A DNA stretch of 28,905 nucleotides, taken from positions 1-28,905 of the forward strand of contig NZ_CAUUWA010000031.1 of the NCBI RefSeq assembly GCF_963548695.1. Reading direction: 5' to 3'. Shown piece after piece: positions 22,651-28,905 of the stretch. This stretch comes from an uncultured Fretibacterium sp. Its GTDB lineage: Bacteria > Synergistota > Synergistia > Synergistales > Aminobacteriaceae. The notes under the pieces are model-generated. The model saw only the letters and a program-made list of their open reading frames with translations, did not search any database and had not been told where the DNA came from. Within the stretch, counting starts at the first letter, position 1, and every line of letters begins with the position of its first letter. Position numbers and translations under genes: made by a program.

Positions 22651-23313
22651 TCAGTACCCCAGGCTCTCCCCAACCATGATGACGTGCGTCCTTCTCCCCA
22701 TGGTCGGGCGCTCCAGAATGAGGAGCGCTCGGCAGACACGGGACGGGGAATCGCAATCGACGCAATGGCCCGTCCGGACGCAGGGTGTGTTTCCATTCAG
22801 CCGGAGAACGTTGGGGGGCGTCGCGGTCCGGGCGCGGTTTATGGCCTCCTCCAGCGAGCCCGCGACCTTGTTGACCCCGATGACGAAGATCAGGACGTTG
22901 CGCCCCCAGGCCATAGCGCTGACCCGGTTTCCGTTGCCGTCGATATTCACGATCATCCCGTCCCGGGTGACCGCGTTGGCGCTGGTGAGGAAGTAGTCCG
23001 CGCAGTACTCGTCCATCAGGGTCTGCATCCGCTCCTCCGGGGTGAGGCTCGGGTCCCAGTGATGGCGGATCGTGCAGCCCCGCTCGGTGAGCTTTTCCAT
23101 GGCCCCGATCTCCCGGATCGTCACCGTGCCCGGAACGCCGACGACGGCGCCCTCCGGGATCAGCTCCAGCACCTTCGCCAAGGCGTCCTCCTTCGTAGGA
23201 GCAAAAACGGCCTCGTAGCCCTTCTTGCTCAATGCCTTGGTCACCGTATTCGCCAAGGCCTCGCGGGCTTCAATTTGGGCGGCCTCGAACGGATTTGACG
23301 TCAACCTTGTCAT
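22651..23313 (-). CDS. LUD domain protein (lactate utilization LutC/YkgG-like)
   Basis: 220 residues of the LUD (DUF162) family. N-terminal helices are followed by a Rossmann-like core with GVPGTVTIREIG, then ADYFLTSANAVTRDGMIVNIDGNGNRVSAM-type sequence that is typical of this family, and a C-terminal cysteine motif GHCVDCDSPSRVC that could bind metal or an iron-sulfur cluster. LutC works with LutA/LutB in lactate oxidation; those genes are not here, and many anaerobes carry this lone form with unknown role. It sits 59 bases before the asparaginase-like gene in the same direction and could share its transcript. Confidence 0.82.
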   Translation of the reverse strand: MTRLTSNPFEAAQIEAREALANTVTKALSKKGYEAVFAPTKEDALAKVLELIPEGAVVGVPGTVTIREIGAMEKLTERGCTIRHHWDPSLTPEERMQTLMDEYCADYFLTSANAVTRDGMIVNIDGNGNRVSAMAWGRNVLIFVIGVNKVAGSLEEAINRARTATPPNVLRLNGNTPCVRTGHCVDCDSPSRVCRALLILERPTMGRRTHVIMVGESLGY

Positions 23314-23375
23314 TCGCCGTCTCCCCCTTGGTGTCGTTTGGGACCGGTCCCCCTCGGACCGATATGTGCCCTCGG

Positions 23376-23393
23376 TTTAATCAGCGTTTCCCT
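23376..23393 (-). repeat. Dispersed repeat end, copy after the TPR gene
   Basis: Read on the minus strand, AGGGAAACGCTGATTAAA lies 12 bases after the stop of the TPR gene and matches the left end of the 28760-28847 element apart from one base. Further similarity fades within about 15 bases. A GGGACCGGTCCC palindrome (23340-23351) is next to it. Confidence 0.6.
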
Positions 23394-23404
23394 GCTTTGT
23401 TTCC

Positions 23405-25060
23405 TTATTTCCCGACGGATTTCCTCCTACGCTTCGCAGGGGAGAGCGCTGCAGCCTCCTCCTTTTGTTCCAGCTCCTGTTTCAGCTCGTCGATCTTCGC
23501 CTCGATAGTCACGCTGCCGGGAATGAGTTTTTGGGCGTCCTGCAGAAAACTCAGGGCCTCGGCATCGTTGCCCTTGCCCTGGTAAACGCCAGCGACCCCC
23601 AACCAGGGGCGTTCGTCGTCGCTTTTGATTGTCAGGGCCTGATTGAAGTGGGACAGGGCGTCGTCATAGCGTTTCAGGTTCAGGGCCACGGTCCCCACCT
23701 CGAGGTGCTTCTTATATTCCCGATCCGGCCCCTGTGCCGGGGGCGGCTGGTCAACGACCAGCCCCGCAACGCGTTTCATGGCATCTAGGGCCTCCTGGGA
23801 TGAGGGGCGAAGCTCCAGGGCGCGGCGATAGGCGTTCAATGCCTCCGCTGGCCTGTTCTGCTCCTCTAGCAGGCGTCCCAGGACGAAGTACGTGTCGTAG
23901 CGAGTCGGGTCCAGGTTCGAGGATTGGATCAGGTGTTCTATCGCCTTGTCCGGGGCTTTCTTCAGCGCATAAAGGCGGCCAATCTCGTAGAGTGCCTGAG
24001 CTCGGTCGGGCTTCTCCTCCTCAAGGATCTGATTGAGGTAAAGGCGCCACGCCGTCAGCGCCTGGTCCGACTGTCCGGCCCTCGCGGAGGAGCGCGCCAG
24101 GCCCAACAGGAACTCCCGGGAATCGGGGTAGCGATCGAAGCCCCGCTGATAGGAGGCCATGGCCTCGTCATAGCGCTCCTCCTCGTAGAGGGCCCGTGCC
24201 TCCTGGGCGATGGCTCCTTGAGAATTGTTCTGGATATAGCGATACAGGGCGAAGATCGTCCCCAGCACCAAGATTGCGACAGTGCAGAGCACGGTGAGCC
24301 TTATCCGGCGCTGCTGCGGGGCCTGCGCGAGACGCGCAGCCTCCACTGCAGCCCTCCTCATCTGGGTGACGCGGCGCAGGCGCTCGGCAATTTGGGTGTC
24401 ACGGTCGGGTTCACGGCCTGCAGACTTTGGAATTGCGTCCGTCTCCATCCTGGAAAGAGGCGACTCCGAGGGTACGGTCCTCTGCTCGGGGGCCTCCTGG
24501 GGTGGGGCGTCGGACAGGGGATCCCTGCCGGCTCCCTCAGGAGGCCCGTCCTCCCCGTCGTTCAAGTCATCCATCGGAGGAGGCGCCTCGTCCTTTTTTC
24601 CCTCTTGCTTCCGAAACGTAAGTTCCTCCCCGGTGGAGGGAGCTTCCTGTCCCTCTCGCTCCGTAGTGACAGCGAACTCGTCAGGCCTGGGGCGGACAAC
24701 TTCCTCCAAGGGGGTGAGCGGAGGTTCGGCAGGCTCCTGGAAGGGAGGTGAAGGAGGGGATGACGTGGAAACGGGGCCTCCGTTTCGAGTGGTGGGAGGG
24801 AAAGCTTCCTCATGACGAAGTGAAGTTTCCTCCTGACGGAGCACGGGAAGATCGTTGGATCCGACAGCCGGTTTCCCCTCGGGTTTCGGAGAAACTCCGC
24901 TGGTCTGGAATCTCGTGGAGTCCTCGGGGGTGGGCTTGAAGGAGGCTTTGGAGGATGCTGCAAGACGAACGACCGGCAGGCCGGAGTATTTTCCGGACGC
25001 CTCCAGCTTCTTTAATTTTTCGGAGTTCCCCTTCAGCCACTCTTCCAGATCTCGTCTCAA
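23405..25060 (-). CDS. TPR-repeat protein with a long Pro/Glu-rich N-terminus and one membrane helix
   Basis: 551 residues from a TTG at 25060 preceded by GAGGTGAG. Residues 1-250 are low-complexity, rich in Pro, Glu and Ser, with no recognised domain; a short basic helix precedes one membrane segment (RIRLTVLCTVAILVLGTIFA, about 252-272). Residues 284-535 are helical TPR repeats, recognisable by A-x-x-x-Y-x-x-A-[L/I]-x-x-[F/Y] patterns (ARALYEEERYDEAMASYQRG, GTVALNLKRYDDALSHFNQA). With no signal peptide, the N-terminal half should be cytoplasmic and the TPR part periplasmic. Such proteins are scaffolds, often in cell-envelope assembly or secretion; nothing here identifies a partner. It ends with a basic KRRRKS tail. 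Confidence 0.8.
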   Translation of the reverse strand: MRRDLEEWLKGNSEKLKKLEASGKYSGLPVVRLAASSKASFKPTPEDSTRFQTSGVSPKPEGKPAVGSNDLPVLRQEETSLRHEEAFPPTTRNGGPVSTSSPPSPPFQEPAEPPLTPLEEVVRPRPDEFAVTTEREGQEAPSTGEELTFRKQEGKKDEAPPPMDDLNDGEDGPPEGAGRDPLSDAPPQEAPEQRTVPSESPLSRMETDAIPKSAGREPDRDTQIAERLRRVTQMRRAAVEAARLAQAPQQRRIRLTVLCTVAILVLGTIFALYRYIQNNSQGAIAQEARALYEEERYDEAMASYQRGFDRYPDSREFLLGLARSSARAGQSDQALTAWRLYLNQILEEEKPDRAQALYEIGRLYALKKAPDKAIEHLIQSSNLDPTRYDTYFVLGRLLEEQNRPAEALNAYRRALELRPSSQEALDAMKRVAGLVVDQPPPAQGPDREYKKHLEVGTVALNLKRYDDALSHFNQALTIKSDDERPWLGVAGVYQGKGNDAEALSFLQDAQKLIPGSVTIEAKIDELKQELEQKEEAAALSPAKRRRKSVGK

Positions 25061-25195
25061 AGCGTCTCACCTCGGTCCAAGTTTATCAACATATTTCGGA
25101 GTTGGCAACAACAATTAGGAGGGTCTTCCGGCAGCTGCTTGCTTTACTTGCGGGCCGCCAGTCTTAGGATAGCGGCGTGAGGGGATGTTAATTTT

Positions 25196-25250
25196 TCAGG
25201 AAAACGCTGGCGATTTTCGCCTTTAGAAGCTTTGCATATTTACTTTATGC
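25196..25250 (-). repeat. Dispersed repeat, reverse-orientation degenerate copy
   Basis: CAGGAAAACGCTGGCGATTTTCGCC, then TTTAGAAGCTTTGCATATTTACTTTATGC-like sequence lines up with the reverse complement of 28797-28847 over about 50 bases with scattered mismatches. It is a decayed member of the 28760-28847 family lying in non-coding DNA. Confidence 0.6.
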
Positions 25251-25330
25251 TTTATGTAGAGAAAATACCCGGTCAACCTGTCCATGGACCTGTGCTGCGT
25301 AGATATTGAGCGGTGGATGTTGAGCGTAGT

Positions 25331-25560
25331 TCAGGGCCGATTGTCCCTCAGCGCCTCGATCGCGTTCGGTGAGAGGCCGGTCGCCTGGGCGATCTGTTCG
25401 TGCGTGAAATCCAGTCCCAGCATCCGTCACACGTCCGTCGCACGATGGAGGCGATGCCCTCGTACTCGGACATTGAGCCCCTCAAGTCGGCCTCATCCCT
25501 CTCGTACTCCGCCCCGAGGCCATTATAGCAAAGGGCCGCCACGCGGCTTTCCAAGTGGTC
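25331..25560 (-). pseudogene. Remnant of an Rpn-family nuclease gene
   Basis: Read on the minus strand, the end is MLGLDFTHEQIAQATGLSPN followed by AIEALRDNRP and a stop, closely matching the C-terminus of the intact Rpn protein at 13617-14504 (MLALNFTSEQISQATGLSLE). Just before it, in another frame, EYERDEADLRG and EGIASIVRR correspond to the preceding helix, so there is at least one frameshift near 25425. No nuclease core or start codon can be traced with confidence. It is a dead copy of a multicopy family. Confidence 0.78.
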
Positions 25561-25829
25561 GCGAAGCCCTGCAAGCGGAAAGGAAAGGATAAAACGATCT
25601 GATCCGGGATATAGAGCGCAGCGCGTATGAGGGGATAGGCAGGCCGGAGTCGTTGCGGGGCAATCTTTCGGGACAATGGTCCCATCGTATTGATGACGTA
25701 AATTGCCTCGTGTACCGTAGTCGGGCGCCACGTCCCTCGAAACGGTCTCTGCCGGGACTGAAATACGTCGAATCTCAGGGTTCCCTTTCCCCGATCGAAC
25801 GCCGCGAAGATCGGATCGTCGTTCGGCTC

Positions 25830-25858
25830 TTGACGATCGGGCCCGGCGCCCCTATACT
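25830..25858 (+). promoter_or_regulatory. Promoter of the fapR-plsX-fabK operon
   Basis: TTGACG (25830-25835), a 17-base spacer and TATACT (25853-25858): one mismatch from consensus in each box, with ideal spacing. Transcription would start near 25865, before the FapR-like operator. Confidence 0.7.
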
Positions 25859-25883
25859 GCAACTCAGGTCAGCGTAACAGCTG

Positions 25884-25900
25884 TTGATACCTGGTGCTAA
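25884..25900 (+). promoter_or_regulatory. FapR-like operator
   Basis: TTGATACCTGGTGCTAA is an imperfect palindrome of the TTAGTACC-N-GGTACTAA type known for FapR. It sits about 20-36 bases after the predicted transcription start and upstream of fapR itself, fitting autoregulation by blocking initiation or early elongation. Confidence 0.65.
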
Positions 25901-25959
25901 GTCCGGCTTCGGCTCTTGTCCCCGGCCCGTATCGGGGGGATAAGGACCTGTGGGGAAAA

Positions 25960-26610
25960 TTGAATCTGTCTGTCGAAGGAGCGGGGTATCCCGAAACGGG
26001 GGCGTCTGCCATCGAGACCGCGGAAAGCACGAAAAACATTAAGATCGCCAAATTTGCCAGGCTCACCAAAAAGCTTCGCCAGGAGCGCCTTGCCAGGATT
26101 ATCGAGGGGAATCCGATGGCTACGGACCGGGAGCTCGCGGCCACGCTGGGCGTGAGCGTCAGCACGGTGCGTCTGGACCGCGCCCTGATGGGCGTCCCGG
26201 AGCTGCGCGAGCGAGTGCGCTGCATGGCGCAGCAGGCGAACAGCAAACTGCGCTCCCTGAGCCGAAGCGAGATCGTGGGGGAGCTGCTGGAGCTGGAGCC
26301 CGACCGCTGGGCGCTCTCCGTCCTGCGCACCACGCGGGAGATGGCCTTCCGATCCACGGACATCATCTGGGATCACTACATCTATGCCCAGGCCAGCTCG
26401 ATAGCGGTCGCCGCGGTGGAGGCCGAGGTCGTCATCGTGGATTCCATGCGGGGGGAGTACAAGGGACACGCCCTTGTGGGCGATACCCTGATCGCCCGGG
26501 CCAAGATGGGGGTGGGCCGCGACGGGCGGCGCATCGTCAGCGTCCGTACCCGGGTGGGGGACAAGGAGATCTTTGTCGGGCGCTTCATCGTCGAGGTTCG
26601 GGATAGCTGA
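25960..26610 (+). CDS. fapR: Fatty acid and phospholipid biosynthesis regulator FapR
   Basis: FapR represses fatty acid and phospholipid genes and releases DNA when it binds malonyl-CoA. The N-terminal DeoR-like helix-turn-helix is clear (TDRELAATLGVSVSTVRLDR, then ALMGVPELRERVR), followed by the linker helix and a hot-dog fold effector domain with GELLELEPDRWALSVL, DHYIYAQASSIAVAA and GDTLIARAKM. The start is uncertain: no ATG is in frame before the DNA-binding domain. TTG 25960 (216 residues) has GGGGA close upstream and AAGGA further away; GTG 25894 lies inside the operator and lacks a ribosome binding site. The protein is slightly longer than B. subtilis FapR (188). plsX and fabK downstream are known FapR targets. 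Confidence 0.9.
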   Translation: MNLSVEGAGYPETGASAIETAESTKNIKIAKFARLTKKLRQERLARIIEGNPMATDRELAATLGVSVSTVRLDRALMGVPELRERVRCMAQQANSKLRSLSRSEIVGELLELEPDRWALSVLRTTREMAFRSTDIIWDHYIYAQASSIAVAAVEAEVVIVDSMRGEYKGHALVGDTLIARAKMGVGRDGRRIVSVRTRVGDKEIFVGRFIVEVRDS

Positions 26611-26768
26611 GAAGGGGAGCGTCCGTGCGCCCACTCTCGAATCCGTAAAAGACGCGAGGCGCCGCCGGATGTCCCGTTGTAAGTTTCCTTCGTTCCGTTC
26701 GTCCCCGGAATGCGGGGCGGACCCAAGGCGAAACAAAAAATCCTTCTTAAGGGGATTGTGTCCATATA

Positions 26769-27779
26769 ATGAAGAAAATGACCGTAGCTCTGGATGCGAT
26801 GGGGGGGGACAATGCCCCGCACGAGATCTGCAAGGGGGCGATAGATGCCTGTAAAGCCTTTCCCGACCTGGAGGTTGTGCTGACGGGGGACGAGGGGAGG
26901 ATCCTCCCGCATCTCGAGGCCGCGTCCTCGGAGGTGCGGGCGCGGCTTGGGGTCGTCCACGCTCCCGAGATCATCGAGATGGATGAGCAGCCTGCCGTCG
27001 CCATCCGCAGGAAGCGGAACTCCAGCCTGCGCGTCGCGATGGAGATGGTGCGCGGTGGAGAGGCTCAGGGCTGCGTCTCCGCCGGGAACACCGGTGCGAT
27101 CGTCGCGGGGGGGGTGTTGGTGGTGGGGCGTCTGGCGGGCATCGACCGCCCGGCCCTGGGTGCGCCCCTGCCGACCATCGAGCGCTGCACCTTTCTGCTG
27201 GACGTCGGGGCCAATGTGCGTTGCAAGCCGGAGAACCTCTACCAGTTCGCCCTGATGGGCAGCGTCTATTCCATGAAGATCCTGGGCGTGCGGAACCCCG
27301 AGGTGGCGCTCCTCTCGAACGGCACGGAGGAGATCAAGGGCGACGAGTCCGTGGCTGGGGCGCGCGCCCTGATCGCGGAGAGTTCCCTCAACTTCAAGGG
27401 GTACGTCGAGGGCGACGACATCGCCTGGGGGCATGCGGACGTGGTGGTCTGCGACGGCTTCATGGGCAACGTGATCCTCAAGTTCGGCGAGGGGCTCATG
27501 CATGGGGCCAAGTCCATCATCGGCCAGGAGATGGGGCGGCGCATCCTCCCGAAGCTCGGGATGCTCTTCATGGTCCCCATGGTCAAGGCGCTCTGGGCAC
27601 GCTTCAACTACGAAAGGTACGGGGGGACCCCTCTGTTGGGGGTAAAGGGTACGGTCATCAAGGCCCACGGCCGCTCGAGGGCCCCGGCCGTCCTGGGGGC
27701 GCTTTCGGCCGCCCGGAACTTCATCGCCGGGGACGGCGTGGAGCAGATCCGTGAGGAGCTGGGCAAGGAACTGCACTGA
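26769..27779 (+). CDS. plsX: Phosphate acyltransferase PlsX
   Basis: PlsX converts acyl-ACP and phosphate to acyl-phosphate, the acyl donor for PlsY in glycerol-3-phosphate acylation; it is a peripheral membrane enzyme. 336 residues, the normal length. The N-terminal MTVALDAMGGDNAPHEICKG is the family signature, and CVSAGNTGAIVAGG, LLSNGTEEIKGDE and VVVCDGFMGNVILKF are conserved blocks. ATG 26769 is used; AAGGGGA about 13 bases upstream is rather distant, so ATG 26778 is possible. The 158-base gap after fapR holds no rpmF, which often precedes plsX in other bacteria. fabK follows after 49 bases. Confidence 0.95.
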   Translation: MKKMTVALDAMGGDNAPHEICKGAIDACKAFPDLEVVLTGDEGRILPHLEAASSEVRARLGVVHAPEIIEMDEQPAVAIRRKRNSSLRVAMEMVRGGEAQGCVSAGNTGAIVAGGVLVVGRLAGIDRPALGAPLPTIERCTFLLDVGANVRCKPENLYQFALMGSVYSMKILGVRNPEVALLSNGTEEIKGDESVAGARALIAESSLNFKGYVEGDDIAWGHADVVVCDGFMGNVILKFGEGLMHGAKSIIGQEMGRRILPKLGMLFMVPMVKALWARFNYERYGGTPLLGVKGTVIKAHGRSRAPAVLGALSAARNFIAGDGVEQIREELGKELH

Positions 27780-27828
27780 TTTTTTCGCTAAAAGGGGCCT
27801 GTCCCCTGGATCGAGGTGAAGGGATTTC

Positions 27829-28776
27829 ATGATCGTAAACAACCGCGTATGCAAGTTGCTGGGGACGGAATATCCGCTTCTGCAGGGGGGCATGGCCTGG
27901 GTGGCCGATGCCGCCCTGGCGGCGGCCGTGAGCAATGCCGGCGGCATCGGAGTCATCGCCGCGGCGGCGACCCCGCCGGAGATCCTGGATCAGGAGATCC
28001 TCAAGGCGAAGGGCCTGACGGACCGACCCTTTGGGCTCAACATCATGCTGATGTCCCCGACGGCGTCGGACGCCCTGGAACTGGCGGCCAGACACAGGCT
28101 TCCGATCGTCACGACCGGGGCGGGCAGCCCCGGAAAGGTGCTGGAGCGCCTGAAGCCGCTGGGGACGATCGTCGTCCCGGTCGTCGCGTCCGTCTCGCAG
28201 GCGCGCCGCGTCGAGAAGCAGGGGGCGGACGCCGTCGTGGCGGAGGGCATGGAGGCCGGGGGACATATCGGGGAGCTGACGACGATGGTTCTGGTGCCGC
28301 AGATCGCGGGGGCCGTCAAGATCCCCGTTATCGCCGCCGGCGGCATCGCGGACGGGCGCGGGGTCGCCGCCGCCTTCGCCCTGGGGGCCGAGGGCGTGCA
28401 GCTGGGGACGCGCTTCATCTGCTGCACGGAGTGCACCGTGCACCAAAACTTCAAACAGGCGGTCCTGGACGCCCGGGATCGGAGCACCTCGGTGACGGGC
28501 CAGCGCACGGGGCATCCCGTCCGATGCCTGCGCAACAAGCTGACCGCGGAGTTCGACAAACTGGACGCGCGTCTGGCGCCTCTGGAGGAGATCGAGAAGC
28601 TCGGCACGGGACGCCTGCGCAGCGCGGTCGTGGACGGCGACACCGACTGGGGGTCCCTGATGTCGGGGCAGTCCGCGGCGATGGTGAACGATATCCTGCC
28701 CGCACGCCGGATCGTCGAGCGGCTCTTCGGCGAGGCGCGGGACGTTCTGCAAAAAATTCAGGGAAGCGCTGATTAA
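27829..28776 (+). CDS. fabK: Enoyl-ACP reductase II (FabK)
   Basis: FMN-dependent enoyl-ACP reductase that completes each round of fatty acid elongation, replacing FabI. 315 residues, with NMO/TIM-barrel features: YPLLQGGMAWVAD at the N-terminus, LSNAGGIGVI-like AVSNAGGIGVIA, FGLNIMLMSP, EGMEAGGHIGE (substrate/FMN region), IPVIAAGGIADGRG and GAEGVQLGTRF (FMN phosphate binding). GAGGTGAAGGG lies 6-16 bases before ATG 27829. The last codons (GSAD) and stop are supplied by the left end of the 88-bp element at 28760, so the original C-terminus may have been changed by an insertion. The operon context with fapR and plsX supports a role in membrane lipid synthesis. Confidence 0.93.
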   Translation: MIVNNRVCKLLGTEYPLLQGGMAWVADAALAAAVSNAGGIGVIAAAATPPEILDQEILKAKGLTDRPFGLNIMLMSPTASDALELAARHRLPIVTTGAGSPGKVLERLKPLGTIVVPVVASVSQARRVEKQGADAVVAEGMEAGGHIGELTTMVLVPQIAGAVKIPVIAAGGIADGRGVAAAFALGAEGVQLGTRFICCTECTVHQNFKQAVLDARDRSTSVTGQRTGHPVRCLRNKLTAEFDKLDARLAPLEEIEKLGTGRLRSAVVDGDTDWGSLMSGQSAAMVNDILPARRIVERLFGEARDVLQKIQGSAD

Positions 28777-28847
28777 AACAAAAATGCATATTTTGCCAAA
28801 GGGGAATATGCAAAACATCTATAGGCAAAAATCTCCAGCGCTTCCCT
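28760..28847 (+). repeat. Complete 88-bp MITE-like element
   Basis: Perfect 12-bp terminal inverted repeats AGGGAAGCGCTG (28760-28771) and CAGCGCTTCCCT (28836-28847). An inner perfect inverted repeat TGCATATT/AATATGCA (28785-28792 and 28805-28812) lies between them, so the whole unit can fold. It has no coding capacity. Its left end overlaps the fabK stop. Decayed relatives lie at 5222, 14979, 23376 and 25196. No clear target-site duplication is visible. Confidence 0.78.
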
Positions 28848-28859
28848 AATAATTAACAT

Positions 28860-28905
28860 GGGGGCTTTGCCCCCTGATGAAGCCCCTAAGCGACCGACAC
28901 GGCTC
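28860..28905. repeat. Hairpin and 18-bp motif at the window end
   Basis: GGGGGC/GCCCCC stem (28860-28865 and 28869-28874, loop TTT) is followed at 28888-28905 by the exact reverse complement of the motif at 14788-14805. The unit may continue past the window. Confidence 0.65.

Larger units (their letters stand above)
25061..25829. other. Long non-coding stretch between divergent transcripts
   Basis: About 770 bases between the divergent TPR and fapR genes. Two recognisable pieces are listed separately: a dispersed repeat copy (25196-25250) and an Rpn remnant (25331-25560). At 25630-25830 small frames on both strands overlap but no family is clear; one minus-strand frame contains RGKGTLRFDV, loosely like the Rpn core, so the remnant may be larger. 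The rest looks like decayed sequence. Confidence 0.5.

Noticed and set aside
25850..25925. Possible tRNA or structured RNA before fapR
   Set aside because: No cloverleaf or T-loop can be drawn; the sequence is explained by the promoter and FapR-like operator.
26611..26768. rpmF (ribosomal protein L32) between fapR and plsX
   Set aside because: L32 commonly precedes plsX, but the small frame here lacks the expected basic N-terminus and zinc-type cysteine pattern.

Overview
The window looks like chromosome from a high-GC, diderm anaerobe, most probably a member of the Synergistota (Fretibacterium-like). This is inference: a lipid A gene (lpxA) shows an outer membrane, while FapR/PlsX/FabK lipid control, an RqcP-type S4 protein and an M42 aminopeptidase are a mix typical of that phylum. 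No rRNA, tRNA, CRISPR array or phage module was seen.

Layout. 1-8863 is housekeeping on the + strand: the 3' end of lpxA, a hairpin-rich gap, pgm, an rqcP-like gene, eno, ridA, the yajC-secD-secF export module, a terminator, then an M42 peptidase. 8864-15060 is an accessory region. It holds an exported protein with three 26-residue repeats, a damaged Ig-like (Big2) gene whose 3' end has been replaced by the tail of an M42 peptidase gene, a lipoprotein with two ZinT-like domains behind a consensus promoter whose spacer is a TA repeat, an Rpn-family nuclease gene, and many hairpins and repeats. 15063-16361 holds a MarR regulator and a class I methyltransferase. 16411-20193 is a cobalamin-riboswitch operon encoding a five-gene ECF metal importer (NikK- and NikL-like proteins, CbiM, CbiQ, CbiO), closed by a strong hairpin. 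20278-25060 runs on the - strand: a TPR membrane protein, a LUD-domain protein, an asparaginase-like protein with changed catalytic residues, and der. 25061-25830 is mostly decayed sequence with an Rpn remnant and a repeat copy. 25830-28776 is a fatty-acid/phospholipid operon (fapR-plsX-fabK) with a recognisable promoter and a FapR-like operator. The window ends in an 88-bp MITE-like element and another hairpin repeat.

How the parts work together. YajC/SecD/SecF support Sec export, which the several signal-peptide proteins here need. The riboswitch couples cobalt uptake to cobalamin status. FapR should sense malonyl-CoA and adjust PlsX and FabK. The accessory region looks recombinationally active: one 3' gene fragment occurs three times, small repeats lie at gene ends, and short perfect tandem duplications lie in several leaders. 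The best leads are the TA-repeat promoter with its double ZinT lipoprotein, the travelling M42 tail, and the asparaginase-like protein with a rewritten active site.
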